From: Flavobacterium marginilacus
Lineage (GTDB): Bacteria; Bacteroidota; Bacteroidia; Flavobacteriales; Flavobacteriaceae
DNA length: 64,000 bases
Direction of reading: 5' to 3'
Assembly (NCBI RefSeq): GCF_026870155.1
Contig: NZ_CP113975.1
Span: 1,860,001-1,924,000, forward strand
The position numbers and the translations under genes are program-made. Every line of letters begins with the position of its first letter. The first letter of the stretch is position 1. Positions 26,599-35,527 of the stretch are shown here, one piece after another. Under the pieces are notes generated by a model. It saw nothing but the letters and a program-made list of their open reading frames with translations, made no database searches and had not been told where the DNA came from.

Positions 26599-27126
26599 TT
26601 AGTCAAGTTTTCCATCAAAATGAGTTGTCCATTTTCCCTGTACTTTCATTACTTGTTCAATCACGTCGCGTACTGCTCCTTTACCGCCGTTTTTATGTGA
26701 TATGTAAGCCGAAATTGTTTTGATTTCGGGACTTGCATCTTGTGGGCAGGCAGGCAGTCCAACTAATTTCATAACGTGATAATCTGGAATATCATCTCCC
26801 ATATACAAAACCTGCTCAGGGTTGATGCCGTAAAGATCAGTATATTCTTTGAAAGTTTTTACTTTGTCAGGTGTGCCCAAATGAATATTGGTAATTCCTA
26901 AATTCCGCAGTCTTATTCTAACGCCCTCATTGCTTCCGCCAGAAATAATGCATACATGATAACCGCTTTCGACAGCCGCTTTCAAGGCATAGCCATCACG
27001 TATATTCATTGTTCTCAGCATTTCTCCTTCATTGGAAACAAATACGGAACCGTCAGTAAGCACGCCATCTACGTCAAAAATAAACGCAGTTATATCATTC
27101 ATTATTTCTTTATAGCTTTTTGCCAT
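26599..27126 (-). CDS. KdsC-like HAD phosphatase
   Basis: A 175-residue, cap-less HAD phosphatase with motif I AFIFDVDGVLTDGS, motif II ISGG, and MGDDIPD as motif III/IV. This matches 3-deoxy-D-manno-octulosonate 8-phosphate phosphatase of LPS synthesis (KdsC type); Bacteroidota copies are often encoded away from kdsA, as here. The start overlaps the upstream DUF2520 gene by 17 bp. Confidence 0.85.
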   Translation of the reverse strand: MAKSYKEIMNDITAFIFDVDGVLTDGSVFVSNEGEMLRTMNIRDGYALKAAVESGYHVCIISGGSNEGVRIRLRNLGITNIHLGTPDKVKTFKEYTDLYGINPEQVLYMGDDIPDYHVMKLVGLPACPQDASPEIKTISAYISHKNGGKGAVRDVIEQVMKVQGKWTTHFDGKLD

Positions 27127-27871
27127 GATTTTGTATGGATTGTGTTAGTATTTTATAAATTGTTGATTGATTTTCATTGGATAAAAAAGATTCATGAGCC
27201 GCAATTGTCGAAATGTCATTGCGTTTTGCCGGACCTGTCTGGGCATCTTTTGGGGAAAGCGTCAGTAGTTTTTCGGCAGTTTCAAGAATCAGTGGTTTTA
27301 AAATATCAAAAGACACATGATTTTCCTGGCAGATGTCATTTCCTAACTGGTACAGATAATTCGTGAAATTATTCACAAAAACGGCTGCTACATGCAATGC
27401 TTTTCGCTGATGGGAATCAATGGCCTGCACATTGTCCGAAATAGAAGCTGCAGTTTTTTCCAGTAATGTATAATCGTTTTCAAATTCCGTTTCCAAGCAG
27501 AATGGAACGGTTTTAAAATCAATTGTTTTTCCTTTGGTAAATGTCTGTAACGGATAAAATACCCCTTTCCTGTTTTTACTGTTTAACGATGTCAATGGTG
27601 CGCTCCCGGATGTATGAACAACCAAGCGGTTTTTAAAAGGTAACTGTGAAGAAACTTCTGAAATGGCATCATCCGAAACCGCTATTATATATAAATCGGC
27701 TTCTGCCAAAGCATTCCAGTCATTGATGATTTTGCTTGAATCAAGATTTGGAATAATCTGCCTTTGGTTTCTTGAAAATACCTGTATGATATCTATCGCT
27801 TTATTTTTTGCGAAAGCATCAATGAGGTGTTGTGCAACATTCCCAGAACCTATAATTGTTATTTTAATCAT
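27110..27871 (-). CDS. Rossmann-like and DUF2520 domain protein
   Basis: A 253-residue protein. The N-terminal Rossmann fold starts ITIIGSGNVAQHLIDAF, and the C-terminal all-helical DUF2520 domain has HVAAVFVNNFTNYLYQLG. Together these resemble the F420/NADP oxidoreductase-ProC fold, but the reaction is unknown. First gene of the cluster that continues with the KdsC-like phosphatase, UbiA and maf; overlaps with its neighbour by 17 bp. Confidence 0.86.
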   Translation of the reverse strand: MIKITIIGSGNVAQHLIDAFAKNKAIDIIQVFSRNQRQIIPNLDSSKIINDWNALAEADLYIIAVSDDAISEVSSQLPFKNRLVVHTSGSAPLTSLNSKNRKGVFYPLQTFTKGKTIDFKTVPFCLETEFENDYTLLEKTAASISDNVQAIDSHQRKALHVAAVFVNNFTNYLYQLGNDICQENHVSFDILKPLILETAEKLLTLSPKDAQTGPAKRNDISTIAAHESFLSNENQSTIYKILTQSIQNHGKKL

Positions 27872-28025
27872 TCGGCAAAATTAACAAAAAAAGTGAAGTT
27901 TTGATTTCAATTTTTTAATCTGGTTTAACGGTAAAACTTGTAAGTTATTATGTATATTCAGTCTTTATTTTAAAAATAATCTGATAAAAATGGCTTTAAT
28001 TTTTTTGTTTAAATGTAATATTGTA

Positions 28026-28037
28026 ATATTGCAATAT
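28026..28037. promoter_or_regulatory. Probable ArsR operator
   Basis: ATATTGCAATAT is a perfect 12-bp palindrome 12 bp upstream of the arsR start, preceded by the partial direct repeat TGTAATAT TGTAATAT (28014-28029). ArsR/SmtB repressors commonly bind such AT-rich dyads close to their own start. Confidence 0.5.
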
Positions 28038-28049
28038 AGAAATACAACT

Positions 28050-28382
28050 ATGGGGGCGACTAAAACAGATTTTTACACTGAAAATCAAAACGAACTGGCA
28101 ATTTTGATAAAAGCATTGGGACATCCTGCCCGAATTGCTATTATCGAATATCTTCTAAAAGTTAACTCTTGCATTTGCGGTGATATTGTAAATGAATTGT
28201 CTTTGGCACAGCCAACAATTTCGCAGCATTTGAAAGAACTTAAGAATGCAGGATTAATAAAAGGAAGTATTGAGGGAAATGCAATCTGCTATTGCATTGA
28301 CGAAAAAGGATTTGAAAAAATAAAAAGTTTTTTTCAAAATGTAAACGAGCATATTGAAAGAAAGAAAACAGATTGTTGTTAA
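28050..28382 (+). CDS. arsR: ArsR-family transcriptional repressor
   Basis: The start at 28050 gives 110 aa opening MGATKTDFYTENQ; the frame upstream overlaps the operator and is unlikely. The winged helix has LGHPARIAIIEYLL and LAQPTISQHLKELKNAGLI. Cys41 and Cys43 in SCICGDIV sit in the helix alpha3 position of arsenic-sensing ArsR proteins (CxC instead of the classic ELCVCDL), and the tail ends CC. It likely represses the downstream arsenic genes and itself until As(III) binds. Confidence 0.9.
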   Translation: MGATKTDFYTENQNELAILIKALGHPARIAIIEYLLKVNSCICGDIVNELSLAQPTISQHLKELKNAGLIKGSIEGNAICYCIDEKGFEKIKSFFQNVNEHIERKKTDCC

Positions 28383-28494
28383 ATTTTAAATATAATTATT
28401 ATGGAATCGCCATTAATTACAAGTTTACTGCAAGCAAACACCAATAAATAAAAGGCGATAACATATTTGACCTTAAACAAATAAATTTACATAT

Positions 28495-28962
28495 ATGAAA
28501 CTTTCACAAATTAAAAAGCTGTTAGGCACAGTTGAAACTGTAAATTTTCAATTGCCAAACGGAACATTTGTTCCTGAACATTTTCACGTTACAGAAGTGG
28601 GTTTGATAAATAAAAGGTTTATCGATTGCGGCGGAACTGTCCGTAGTGAAACAGTTGCGAATTTTCAGCTTTGGGATGCCAATGATTTTGAACACAGACT
28701 GAAACCCGAAAAACTTTTAAATATTATTCAGTTATCAGAAAAAGTGCTGGGTATAGAAGATTTTGAAATTGAAGTTGAATATCAAAACACAACAATTGGT
28801 AAATATGATTTAGGCTTCAATGGTGAAAATTTTGAATTACTGAACAAACATACTGCTTGTTTAGCACAAGATCAATGCGGAATTCCATCCGAAAAACAGA
28901 AAGTGAGATTGTCAGATATTAATGCCAAACCTTGCTGCGCTCCAGAAGCAAAATGCTGCTAA
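28495..28962 (+). CDS. DUF6428 family protein, Cys-rich tail
   Basis: A 155-residue cytoplasmic protein of a family (DUF6428) typically found in arsenic operons of Bacteroidota. It begins MKLSQIKKLLGTVETVNFQL, has VPEHFHVTEVGLINKRFIDC in the middle, and a C-terminal segment with cysteines in ACLAQDQCG and AKPCCAPEAKCC. The cysteines suggest arsenic or metal binding (inference); its function is not established. Between arsR and the arsenate reductase-like gene. Confidence 0.8.
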   Translation: MKLSQIKKLLGTVETVNFQLPNGTFVPEHFHVTEVGLINKRFIDCGGTVRSETVANFQLWDANDFEHRLKPEKLLNIIQLSEKVLGIEDFEIEVEYQNTTIGKYDLGFNGENFELLNKHTACLAQDQCGIPSEKQKVRLSDINAKPCCAPEAKCC

Positions 28963-29051
28963 ACTAGTTATGGAATTTAAGAGATCTAACAGTTTTTTTA
29001 AACCTGTTAGGTCTTGATTCGTATTAATCATAAATCTATTTAATAAAGTAA

Positions 29052-29684
29052 ATGACCACAAACCAATCAATTCTATTTCCAGAAATAGAAAAAGTAATTA
29101 AGAATTTAAACATTGAGAACATTTCGGCAGAACGCAGAGAAATTTTGCAGCCTTTGGTCGATTTTGTCCAAAACAAAGCTGCAAACCAGCAGGAAATAAG
29201 ATTAAACCTTATCTGTACGCATAATTCGAGAAGAAGCCATTTGTCACAAGTTTGGGCACAGACTGCTTCGGCTTATTTCAATATAAAAAATGTATTTTGC
29301 TATTCGGGTGGGACAGAAGCGACCGCAATGTTTCCTATGGTGGCAAAAACTTTGGAAAACCAGGGTTTCAAAATTAAAACCATTTCTGGCGGAAACAATC
29401 CAATATATAGTATAAAATATGCCAAAAATGAACACCCGATTATTGGTTTTTCAAAAACCTATGATGATGATTTTAACCCTGAAAATGATTTTGCAGCTAT
29501 TATGACTTGTTCTTCTGCCGATCAGGGCTGTCCTTTTATTGCCGGAGCAGATGTGCGTGTACCAATTACTTTTGAAGACCCAAAAGCATTTGATAACACA
29601 CCGCAGCAAGCAGAAAAATACGAAGAAAGAAGCCTGCAGATTGCAGCCGAAATGATTTATGTTTTTTCACAAATTAAACAATAA
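29052..29684 (+). CDS. Low-molecular-weight phosphatase-like arsenate reductase
   Basis: A 210-residue protein with an LMW-PTP P-loop [15 protein letters not shown], catalytic Cys55. The longer N-terminus (about 50 residues) and the second conserved region [14 protein letters not shown] place it among Bacteroidota arsenate reductase/protein-tyrosine-phosphatase homologues found with acr3. It would convert As(V) to As(III) for export. It ends two bases before the ACR3 start. Confidence 0.86.
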   Translation: MTTNQSILFPEIEKVIKNLNIENISAERREILQPLVDFVQNKAANQQEIRLNLICTHNSRRSHLSQVWAQTASAYFNIKNVFCYSGGTEATAMFPMVAKTLENQGFKIKTISGGNNPIYSIKYAKNEHPIIGFSKTYDDDFNPENDFAAIMTCSSADQGCPFIAGADVRVPITFEDPKAFDNTPQQAEKYEERSLQIAAEMIYVFSQIKQ

Positions 29685-29686
29685 TT

Positions 29687-30757
29687 ATGGCAGCAAATAA
29701 TTGTTTACCAGTATTGAAAAGAAAGAAATTAGGATTTCTGGACAGGTTTTTAACACTTTGGATATTCCTTGCAATGGCAATAGGGGTTTCAATTGGTTAT
29801 TTTATACCTTCAAGCAGTGGTTTTATCAACTCATTTTCGAGCGGAACAACCAATATTCCCTTGGCAGCCGGATTAATACTGATGATGTATCCGCCTTTGG
29901 CAAAAGTGAAGTACGAACAAATGGGTGAAGTGTTCAAAAACACCAAAGTTCTTGGCGCTTCATTATTCCTGAATTGGATTGTTGGTCCGATACTGATGTT
30001 TTTATTAGCATTATTATTTCTAAAAGATTATCCCGAATACATGATTGGTTTAATTCTAATTGGTTTAGCACGCTGTATTGCCATGGTTGTTGTCTGGAAT
30101 GATCTGGCCGAAGGAAACCGGGAATATGGAGCAGGATTAATCGCCTTAAACAGTATTTTTCAAGTGCTGCTTTATAGTGTTTATGCCTATGTTTTTATCA
30201 CAATCTTACCGCCTTATTTTGGCTATACCGGTTTTGAAGTGAATATAAGCATTGGGCAAATTGCGGAAAGCGTGGGGATTTATTTGGGAATTCCTTTTGC
30301 GTTCGGCATCATTAGCCGATACACATTAATCAAACTGAAAGGCGAAGAATGGTTTCAGACAAAATATGTTCCTGTAATTTCGCCAATAACATTAGCTGCA
30401 TTATTATTTACAATTCTGATAATGTTTAGTCTAAAAGGCGAACTCATTGTACAGATTCCAATGGATGTCATTCGTATTGCGATTCCGTTAGTCGTTTATT
30501 TTGTGGTAATGTTTGTTCTTAGTTTTTTTGTCGGAAAACATTTTGGTGCCGATTATTCTAAATCTGCCGCAATCGCATTTACGGCAACAGGCAATAATTT
30601 TGAATTGGCAATAGCAGTCGCCATAGGTGTTTTTGGCATTAATAGCGGACAGGCATTTGCTGGCGTAATTGGTCCTTTGGTCGAAGTACCGGCATTAATT
30701 GCATTAGTAAACGCAGCTTTTTGGTTCCGAAAGAAATATTTTGGAACAGAAATATAA
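29687..30757 (+). CDS. acr3: ACR3-family arsenite efflux transporter
   Basis: A 356-residue membrane protein with ten predicted helices. The motifs [18 protein letters not shown] and the conserved Cys in the fourth helix (ARCIAMV) are typical of Acr3; [19 protein letters not shown] is the second crossover motif. It exports As(III) using the proton gradient. Last gene of the arsR-DUF6428-reductase operon; a hairpin with T run at 30771-30802 follows. Confidence 0.95.
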   Translation: MAANNCLPVLKRKKLGFLDRFLTLWIFLAMAIGVSIGYFIPSSSGFINSFSSGTTNIPLAAGLILMMYPPLAKVKYEQMGEVFKNTKVLGASLFLNWIVGPILMFLLALLFLKDYPEYMIGLILIGLARCIAMVVVWNDLAEGNREYGAGLIALNSIFQVLLYSVYAYVFITILPPYFGYTGFEVNISIGQIAESVGIYLGIPFAFGIISRYTLIKLKGEEWFQTKYVPVISPITLAALLFTILIMFSLKGELIVQIPMDVIRIAIPLVVYFVVMFVLSFFVGKHFGADYSKSAAIAFTATGNNFELAIAVAIGVFGINSGQAFAGVIGPLVEVPALIALVNAAFWFRKKYFGTEI

Positions 30758-30770
30758 AGAAGAAATTACA

Positions 30771-30803
30771 GATGAGACTTTCCTTTTTTCAGGCAGTCTC
30801 ATT
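30771..30803 (+). terminator. Terminator of the arsenic operon
   Basis: Stem ATGAGACT (30772-30779) with AGTCTCAT (30795-30802), 15-base loop, followed by TTTGTTCTTTTT. Confidence 0.6.
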
Positions 30804-30968
30804 TGTTCTTTTTGCGTTTAGAATTATCTCTTCGACAGATAGATTTATGTTTTTCTTTTCAAAAATAGACCTCCTTAATTTTGGATTAAATTAACAATTA
30901 GGCCTTTAAAAAAGTGTGTAATTTTGAGTACTTTTGCGACACTTTATTTAAACGAAATTCACTTCCAA

Positions 30969-33900
30969 ATGGATAAAAAATTATTCTCTGTCCTATTTTC
31001 TACCCGATTAATGGCTATATTATTTCTGACTTTTGCAATTGCAATGGGAACAGGAACTTTTATAGAAAGCAAATACAATACTGATACTGCCCGAATTTTG
31101 ATTTATAATACTTGGTGGTTTGAAGCAATTATGGGGTTCTTCATGATTAATTTTATAGGAAACATCAAGCGTTATCAATTGCTGAAAAAAGAAAAATGGG
31201 CAACTTTACTGCTGCATTTGGCTTTTATATTTATTATTGCCGGGGCTTTTATAACACGCTACATTAGTTATGAAGGAATGATGCCTATTCGCGAAGGTGC
31301 TGCAGAGAATCAGTTTTACTCAGATAAAACATTTTTAACTCTTTTTGTAGATGGTGAATATAAAGGAGAAATGAAACGCAGGGTTTTTGAAAAACCAGTT
31401 TTGTTATCTCCTGCAACTGATAATGATTTTTCATTGAAAGGTGATTTTGCAGGAAATCCTTTTGAAGTGCGGTATGAAAAGTATATTATGGGAGCCAAAG
31501 AATATGTAAAACCGGATCCAAAAGGGACTTTGTATTTTAAATTGGTTGAGGCAGGTGATGGCGGCCGTGAGGAGCATTTTCTGAAATCAGGTGAGGTGCA
31601 GAATATTCATAATGTTCTTTTTGCCTTGAATAAATTTACCGAAGGAGCTATTAATATAAATACAACTGGAAGTAGTTATACGATTCAAATGCCTTTTGAA
31701 GGGAATTTTATGAGAATGGCAGATAAGTTACAGGGTAAAGTAGTTAAAGATATTGTACAGCCTTTGATGATGCGTTCTTTGTACAGTATTGGCGATATCC
31801 GCTTTGTTTTTCCAGAACCGGCTGTTAAAGGGGTAATTGATTACGAAACAAAAAATGATTACAAAGAGAAAAACCACGAAGATATTTTAGTTGTTAAGCT
31901 TATTGCTGATGGCAAAGAAGAATCAGTTTCTTTATTGGGATCAAAAGGCAAAGTAGGGGATTCCAAAACGGTCAAAATTGGAGGAAAGGAGTATAGCTTT
32001 TTCTTTGGAAGCAAAGCATATGTATTACCGTTTAAGATAAAACTAAATGATTTTATTGCACAGAAATATCCTGGTACAGAAAAAAGTTATTCTTCTTTTG
32101 AAAGCCAGGTAACAGTTCAGGATTCTGTAAAACCATTTGATGCCAGAATTTATATGAATCATGTACTAGATCATGAGGGTTATCGTTTTTTTCAATCATC
32201 ATTTGACCCTGATGAGAAGGGAACTGTGTTGTCTGTAAATCATGATTATTGGGGAACAACAATCACTTACATTGGATATTTTTTATTGTTTTTTAGTATG
32301 ATTGCAATTTTGTTTGTCAAACATTCCCGTTTTGCTGATCTGAAAAGAAAATTAGAAGTAGTTAAAAACAAAAAAGCAAAACTGCTTACGGTTTTGGTAT
32401 TGCTTTTTAGTTTGACAGGTTTTGCCCAGGAGCATAATCACGAGCACGATCATGAACATAACCACGATCATACTGCGGAAAAAGCCGATTCGCAAATGGA
32501 AAGTCCTGCTCATGTAAGGGTAAAACCAACTCAGAAGCAATTGGATTCAGTATTGACTGCTTTTACAGTAACCAAAGAACATGCAGCAAAGTTTGGTCGT
32601 CTGATTATTCAGGATGCTGGCGGAAGAATGAAACCAATCAATACTTTTTCATCAGAATTGCTGCGAAAAGTAAGTCATTCGGATACGTATAACGGAATGA
32701 ATTCGGATCAGGTATTTTTATCGATGACACAAAGTGCCCAGCTGTGGATAGAAATCCCGCTGATTTATATAAAACCGGGTAACGACAGTATTCGCCATAT
32801 AATTGGGGTTGATGTCAAAGATACATATGCACCGTTTATTGCTTTCTTTGATGCAAAAGGAAATTATAAATTATCGCCTTATCTTGATGCGGCTTACAAA
32901 GCAGGAAATCCAAATCAGTTTGAAAAAGATTTTGTGGAAACAGATAAGAAAGTAAATTTAATGGAATCCGCATTGAGCGGCAGTATTTTACGAATTTTTC
33001 CAATTCCTAATGAACCAAACAATAAATGGATTTCTTATTTAGAACTTGAGCATGCCGGTTTGAAAGGAATGGATTCTACTTATACCAAAAGTATCCTGCC
33101 TCTTTATTTTGGAACATTGGGACATGCTGTTCAAACAAAGAACTACAAAACAGCTGATGATCTTTTGGAAAGCATCAACGGTTTTCAGAAAAAATTTGGC
33201 AGTAAAGTAAGACCGAGTGAAGAAAAAATAGAATTAGAGATTGCTTATAATAAATATGACCTGCTTCAAAAATTGCCTTATTGGTATATGTTTGCATCGA
33301 TTTTGATGTTTACATTTACAATTCTTCAAATCTTTAAAGATTCAAAATTGATGCGCATCTTAGTCAATTCGATGCATGTAATTGTTGCTATTCTTTTTGT
33401 TTTGCATACAATTACATTAGGAGCACGGTGGTATATTTCGGAACATGCACCTTGGAGTAATGCTTATGAAGCAATCGTTTACGTGGCTTGGTCAACAATG
33501 TTTTTTGGCTTAGCTTTCGATATAAAATCAAAATTAACTGTAGCTTCGGCTACGTTTGTTACGTCAATGATACTTTCAGCAGCTTATATGAATTGGATTG
33601 ATCCAGAAATTGCCAATTTGCAGCCAGTTCTTAACTCATATTGGTTAATGATTCACGTGGCTGTTATTGTAGCGAGTTATGGACCAACTGCGTTAGGAAT
33701 GATTTTAGGTTTTGTGTCGCTTCTTCTAATCTTTTTTACCAATGAAAAGAATAAAACTAAGATGGAACTGAACATAAAAGAGATTACCTATATCAACGAA
33801 ATGTCATTAACAATCGGTTTAATTATGCTGACTATAGGTAACTTTCTTGGAGGGCAGTGGGCAAATGAAAGCTGGGGACGTTATTGGGGATGGGATCCAA

Positions 33901-34181
33901 AAGAAACTTGGGCATTAATCAGTATTATGGTTTATGCTTTTGTAATTCATGCTAGGTTTGTTCCGTTATTAAGAGGAAAATGGATTTTTAACCTGATGAG
34001 TATGTTTGCCTTTGTCTCTATTCTATTCACATATTATGGTGTGAATTTCCACTTAGTTGGACTGCATTCCTACGCAAGCGGAGAAGCACATTCACTAAGC
34101 TGGATTTGGTATTCATTAGGGACAATTTCTGTGATTGGAGCAGTTACTTATCCGAAATATAAAAAGTATTATAAGAAGTAG
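30969..34181 (+). CDS. Fused ResB-CcsA cytochrome c biogenesis protein with a His-rich linker
   Basis: I take ATG 30969 (1070 aa), which starts MDKKLFSVLFSTRLMAILFL; the frame upstream adds 15 residues. The N-terminal half is ResB-like with three early membrane helices and a large periplasmic part. Near residues 485-500 there is a His/Asp/Glu-rich stretch (HNHEHDHEHNHDH) just after a signal-like hydrophobic run. The C-terminal half is CcsA with about ten helices and the heme WWD-type motif WGRYWGWDPKETW near residue 967. System II heme lyases deliver heme to apocytochrome c in the periplasm. Fusion of both subunits is known in Bacteroidota. Confidence 0.9.
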   Translation: MDKKLFSVLFSTRLMAILFLTFAIAMGTGTFIESKYNTDTARILIYNTWWFEAIMGFFMINFIGNIKRYQLLKKEKWATLLLHLAFIFIIAGAFITRYISYEGMMPIREGAAENQFYSDKTFLTLFVDGEYKGEMKRRVFEKPVLLSPATDNDFSLKGDFAGNPFEVRYEKYIMGAKEYVKPDPKGTLYFKLVEAGDGGREEHFLKSGEVQNIHNVLFALNKFTEGAININTTGSSYTIQMPFEGNFMRMADKLQGKVVKDIVQPLMMRSLYSIGDIRFVFPEPAVKGVIDYETKNDYKEKNHEDILVVKLIADGKEESVSLLGSKGKVGDSKTVKIGGKEYSFFFGSKAYVLPFKIKLNDFIAQKYPGTEKSYSSFESQVTVQDSVKPFDARIYMNHVLDHEGYRFFQSSFDPDEKGTVLSVNHDYWGTTITYIGYFLLFFSMIAILFVKHSRFADLKRKLEVVKNKKAKLLTVLVLLFSLTGFAQEHNHEHDHEHNHDHTAEKADSQMESPAHVRVKPTQKQLDSVLTAFTVTKEHAAKFGRLIIQDAGGRMKPINTFSSELLRKVSHSDTYNGMNSDQVFLSMTQSAQLWIEIPLIYIKPGNDSIRHIIGVDVKDTYAPFIAFFDAKGNYKLSPYLDAAYKAGNPNQFEKDFVETDKKVNLMESALSGSILRIFPIPNEPNNKWISYLELEHAGLKGMDSTYTKSILPLYFGTLGHAVQTKNYKTADDLLESINGFQKKFGSKVRPSEEKIELEIAYNKYDLLQKLPYWYMFASILMFTFTILQIFKDSKLMRILVNSMHVIVAILFVLHTITLGARWYISEHAPWSNAYEAIVYVAWSTMFFGLAFDIKSKLTVASATFVTSMILSAAYMNWIDPEIANLQPVLNSYWLMIHVAVIVASYGPTALGMILGFVSLLLIFFTNEKNKTKMELNIKEITYINEMSLTIGLIMLTIGNFLGGQWANESWGRYWGWDPKETWALISIMVYAFVIHARFVPLLRGKWIFNLMSMFAFVSILFTYYGVNFHLVGLHSYASGEAHSLSWIWYSLGTISVIGAVTYPKYKKYYKK

Positions 34182-34198
34182 GATTCTATCATAAATAG

Positions 34199-34239
34199 AA
34201 AATAAGGGTTATTCGAAAGAGTAGCCCTTATTTTTTTTT
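34199..34239 (+). terminator. Terminator of the ResB-CcsA gene
   Basis: Stem AATAAGGG (34201-34208) with CCCTTATT (34225-34232) and a run of nine T, just past the stop codon. Confidence 0.8.
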
Positions 34240-34321
34240 GAACTGCATTAAAAAAGTTAAAACTTACAATTTTGAAAAAATAATTATGTTTTGTCGGTAA
34301 AAAAATGTTGTTTAAAGATTT

Positions 34322-34336
34322 TGGCACGGTCTTTGA
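34322..34336 (+). promoter_or_regulatory. Sigma-54-like promoter without a downstream gene
   Basis: TGGCAC-N5-TTGA (34322-34327 and 34333-34336) matches the -24/-12 pattern TGGCAC-N5-TTGC except the last base. There is no open reading frame downstream; a terminator occurs at 34471-34497, so a transcript of about 150 nt would result. This is inference from sequence alone. Confidence 0.45.
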
Positions 34337-34346
34337 AAATACATTA

Positions 34347-34497
34347 CTGATGATGTTTTGAGGTATGGATCTCTTTGTAAAGTTAGAAGGTTATTTTTCA
34401 TGGTTTGTTTACAATAGTTAGTTAAAAGACGGTTATCTCTTATATATTATTGGTTTTTATTTGGTTAAAAGATGCTCGTAGAAGAGCATCTTTTTTT
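34347..34497 (+). ncRNA. Candidate small RNA, unit C
   Basis: Predicted to run from the expected start after the sigma-54-like promoter to the T run at 34497. The terminator stem is GATGCTC/GAGCATC (34471-34477 and 34484-34490). The interior GTTAGAAGGTTA and CATGG echo the two downstream units weakly. No conserved coding frame. Confidence 0.4.
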
Positions 34498-34635
34498 ATG
34501 GGCAATCTCAATTTTTTTAAAAGCCTGAAGTTTAGCTATTCACATTAGTACTAAAAACTTAAATTATTTATTGGTCTCAAACAGAGTTTAAAACTATGTA
34601 CTTTCAGTGCATCTCGCTTTAGCTTCTAAAAAAGT

Positions 34636-34692
34636 TTTTGCCACAGATTTACAGATTTAAAATCATCTTTTATCTGTGAATCTGTGGCAAAA
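34636..34692. repeat. Palindromic CACAGATT repeat
   Basis: Two 21-bp arms (34636-34656 and 34672-34692) around a 15-bp loop, one mismatch; the core is GCCACAGATTTACAGAT. Intergenic palindromes built from CACAGATT words recur in Flavobacterium genomes; a related copy is at 36190-36273. Confidence 0.65.
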
Positions 34693-34899
34693 TTTTATCA
34701 ATTTTTGCAATCCAACCTTGCACTTTCAGTCTGCCTAACCAAATCTATGGACTTTTAGTCTGTAGCTTCTTAGTTAAGTAAAATCTTATTTAATATTTAA
34801 TTTTATGTGTTTAATCGTTAAAAATGGTATTTTGTAGATTATTTATACTTTTTTTGAATTAAATTTGTTTTTACTAAGAGAGAAAGACATTTTTTAAGA

Positions 34900-35028
34900 T
34901 TTGTAGTTTTAAGGTTTATTTTTAAATTTAGTAGGTTAGGTTTAGGATAATAAAATTACATGGGGGCATCTTATAAAACAGTCTGTTATTTCATTAAAAG
35001 ATGTTTCTTTTAGAAACATCTTTTTTTA
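34900..35028 (+). ncRNA. Candidate small RNA, unit A
   Basis: Contains a 22-bp block at 34925-34946 (core TTTAGTAGGTTAGGTTTAGG) and ATTACATGGGGG (34955-34966), both repeated in unit B, then a terminator stem GATGTTTC/GAAACATC (35000-35007 and 35013-35020) with seven T. The 17-codon frame starting at the shared ATGGGGG is not kept in unit B, so an RNA rather than a peptide is favoured. The 5' end is estimated. Confidence 0.6.
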
Positions 35029-35261
35029 TATAAATCACATTGTTTTTCGAATTCTATTTTAAAATATGAATTTGACTTTTTTATAATCACCTGTTTATGA
35101 GACTGTTGTTTTTGGTTAATAAAGTTGTTTTTTGTTTTATTTATGTAGTAAAAAACTTATGTTTTTTAAAAAAACATGTATTTTATCGATAAAATATATC
35201 TTTTTATGGTGTAAGTGTTTTGAATTTGTATATTTGAGTATCTATTCAAAATGATGATTTT

Positions 35262-35380
35262 TAAGGATTTGTAATTTTTTTTTAATTTAGTAGGTTAGGT
35301 TTAGGGAAATTAATTACATGGGGGAATCTGATTAAAATTATCAATTAAAGAGGTTTTTTTAGAACCTCTTTTTTTTTGTG
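35262..35380 (+). ncRNA. Candidate small RNA, unit B (paralogue of unit A)
   Basis: Shares with unit A the upstream words TTTTTAAG and ATTTGTA, the identical 22-bp block at 35284-35305, and ATTACATGGGGG at 35313-35324, and it ends in a terminator stem AAAGAGGTT/AACCTCTTT (35347-35355 and 35363-35371) followed by T. The terminator sequences differ between A and B while the fold is kept, as expected for duplicated small RNA genes. Confidence 0.6.
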
Positions 35381-35527
35381 CCATACTGAACCAAAATTCA
35401 ATCAGCTGAAGATGGGGAAGAGTAAAATTAATTCTGAATTTTAGCCAGAAATACTTTCTGTTTTTATTAACATTTGTAACATTAAATAACAGGGATATTT
35501 GTTTAATTTTATATCAAAAAATAAACT

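Larger units (their letters stand above)
34182..35527. other. 1.35-kb region without protein genes
   Basis: No open frame with family features. It contains the ResB-CcsA terminator, three promoter/terminator-like units (34347-34497, 34900-35028, 35262-35380), and the CACAGATT palindrome at 34636-34692. The segment 34500-34635 and 34693-34860 shows nothing I can name. Confidence 0.6.

Noticed and set aside
28401..28451. 16-codon frame MESPLITSLLQANTNK between arsR and the DUF6428 gene
   Set aside because: Too short, no similarity known to me; kept as leader sequence.
28975..29020. Hairpin around AGATCTAACAG/CTGTTAGGTCT in the ars operon
   Set aside because: Looks like a terminator but lies within a likely operon and lacks a good T run; probably a spacer repeat.
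34960..35013. 17-codon frame beginning at ATGGGGG in unit A
   Set aside because: The paralogous unit B has a stop after five codons, so the ATG is kept as RNA sequence rather than for coding.
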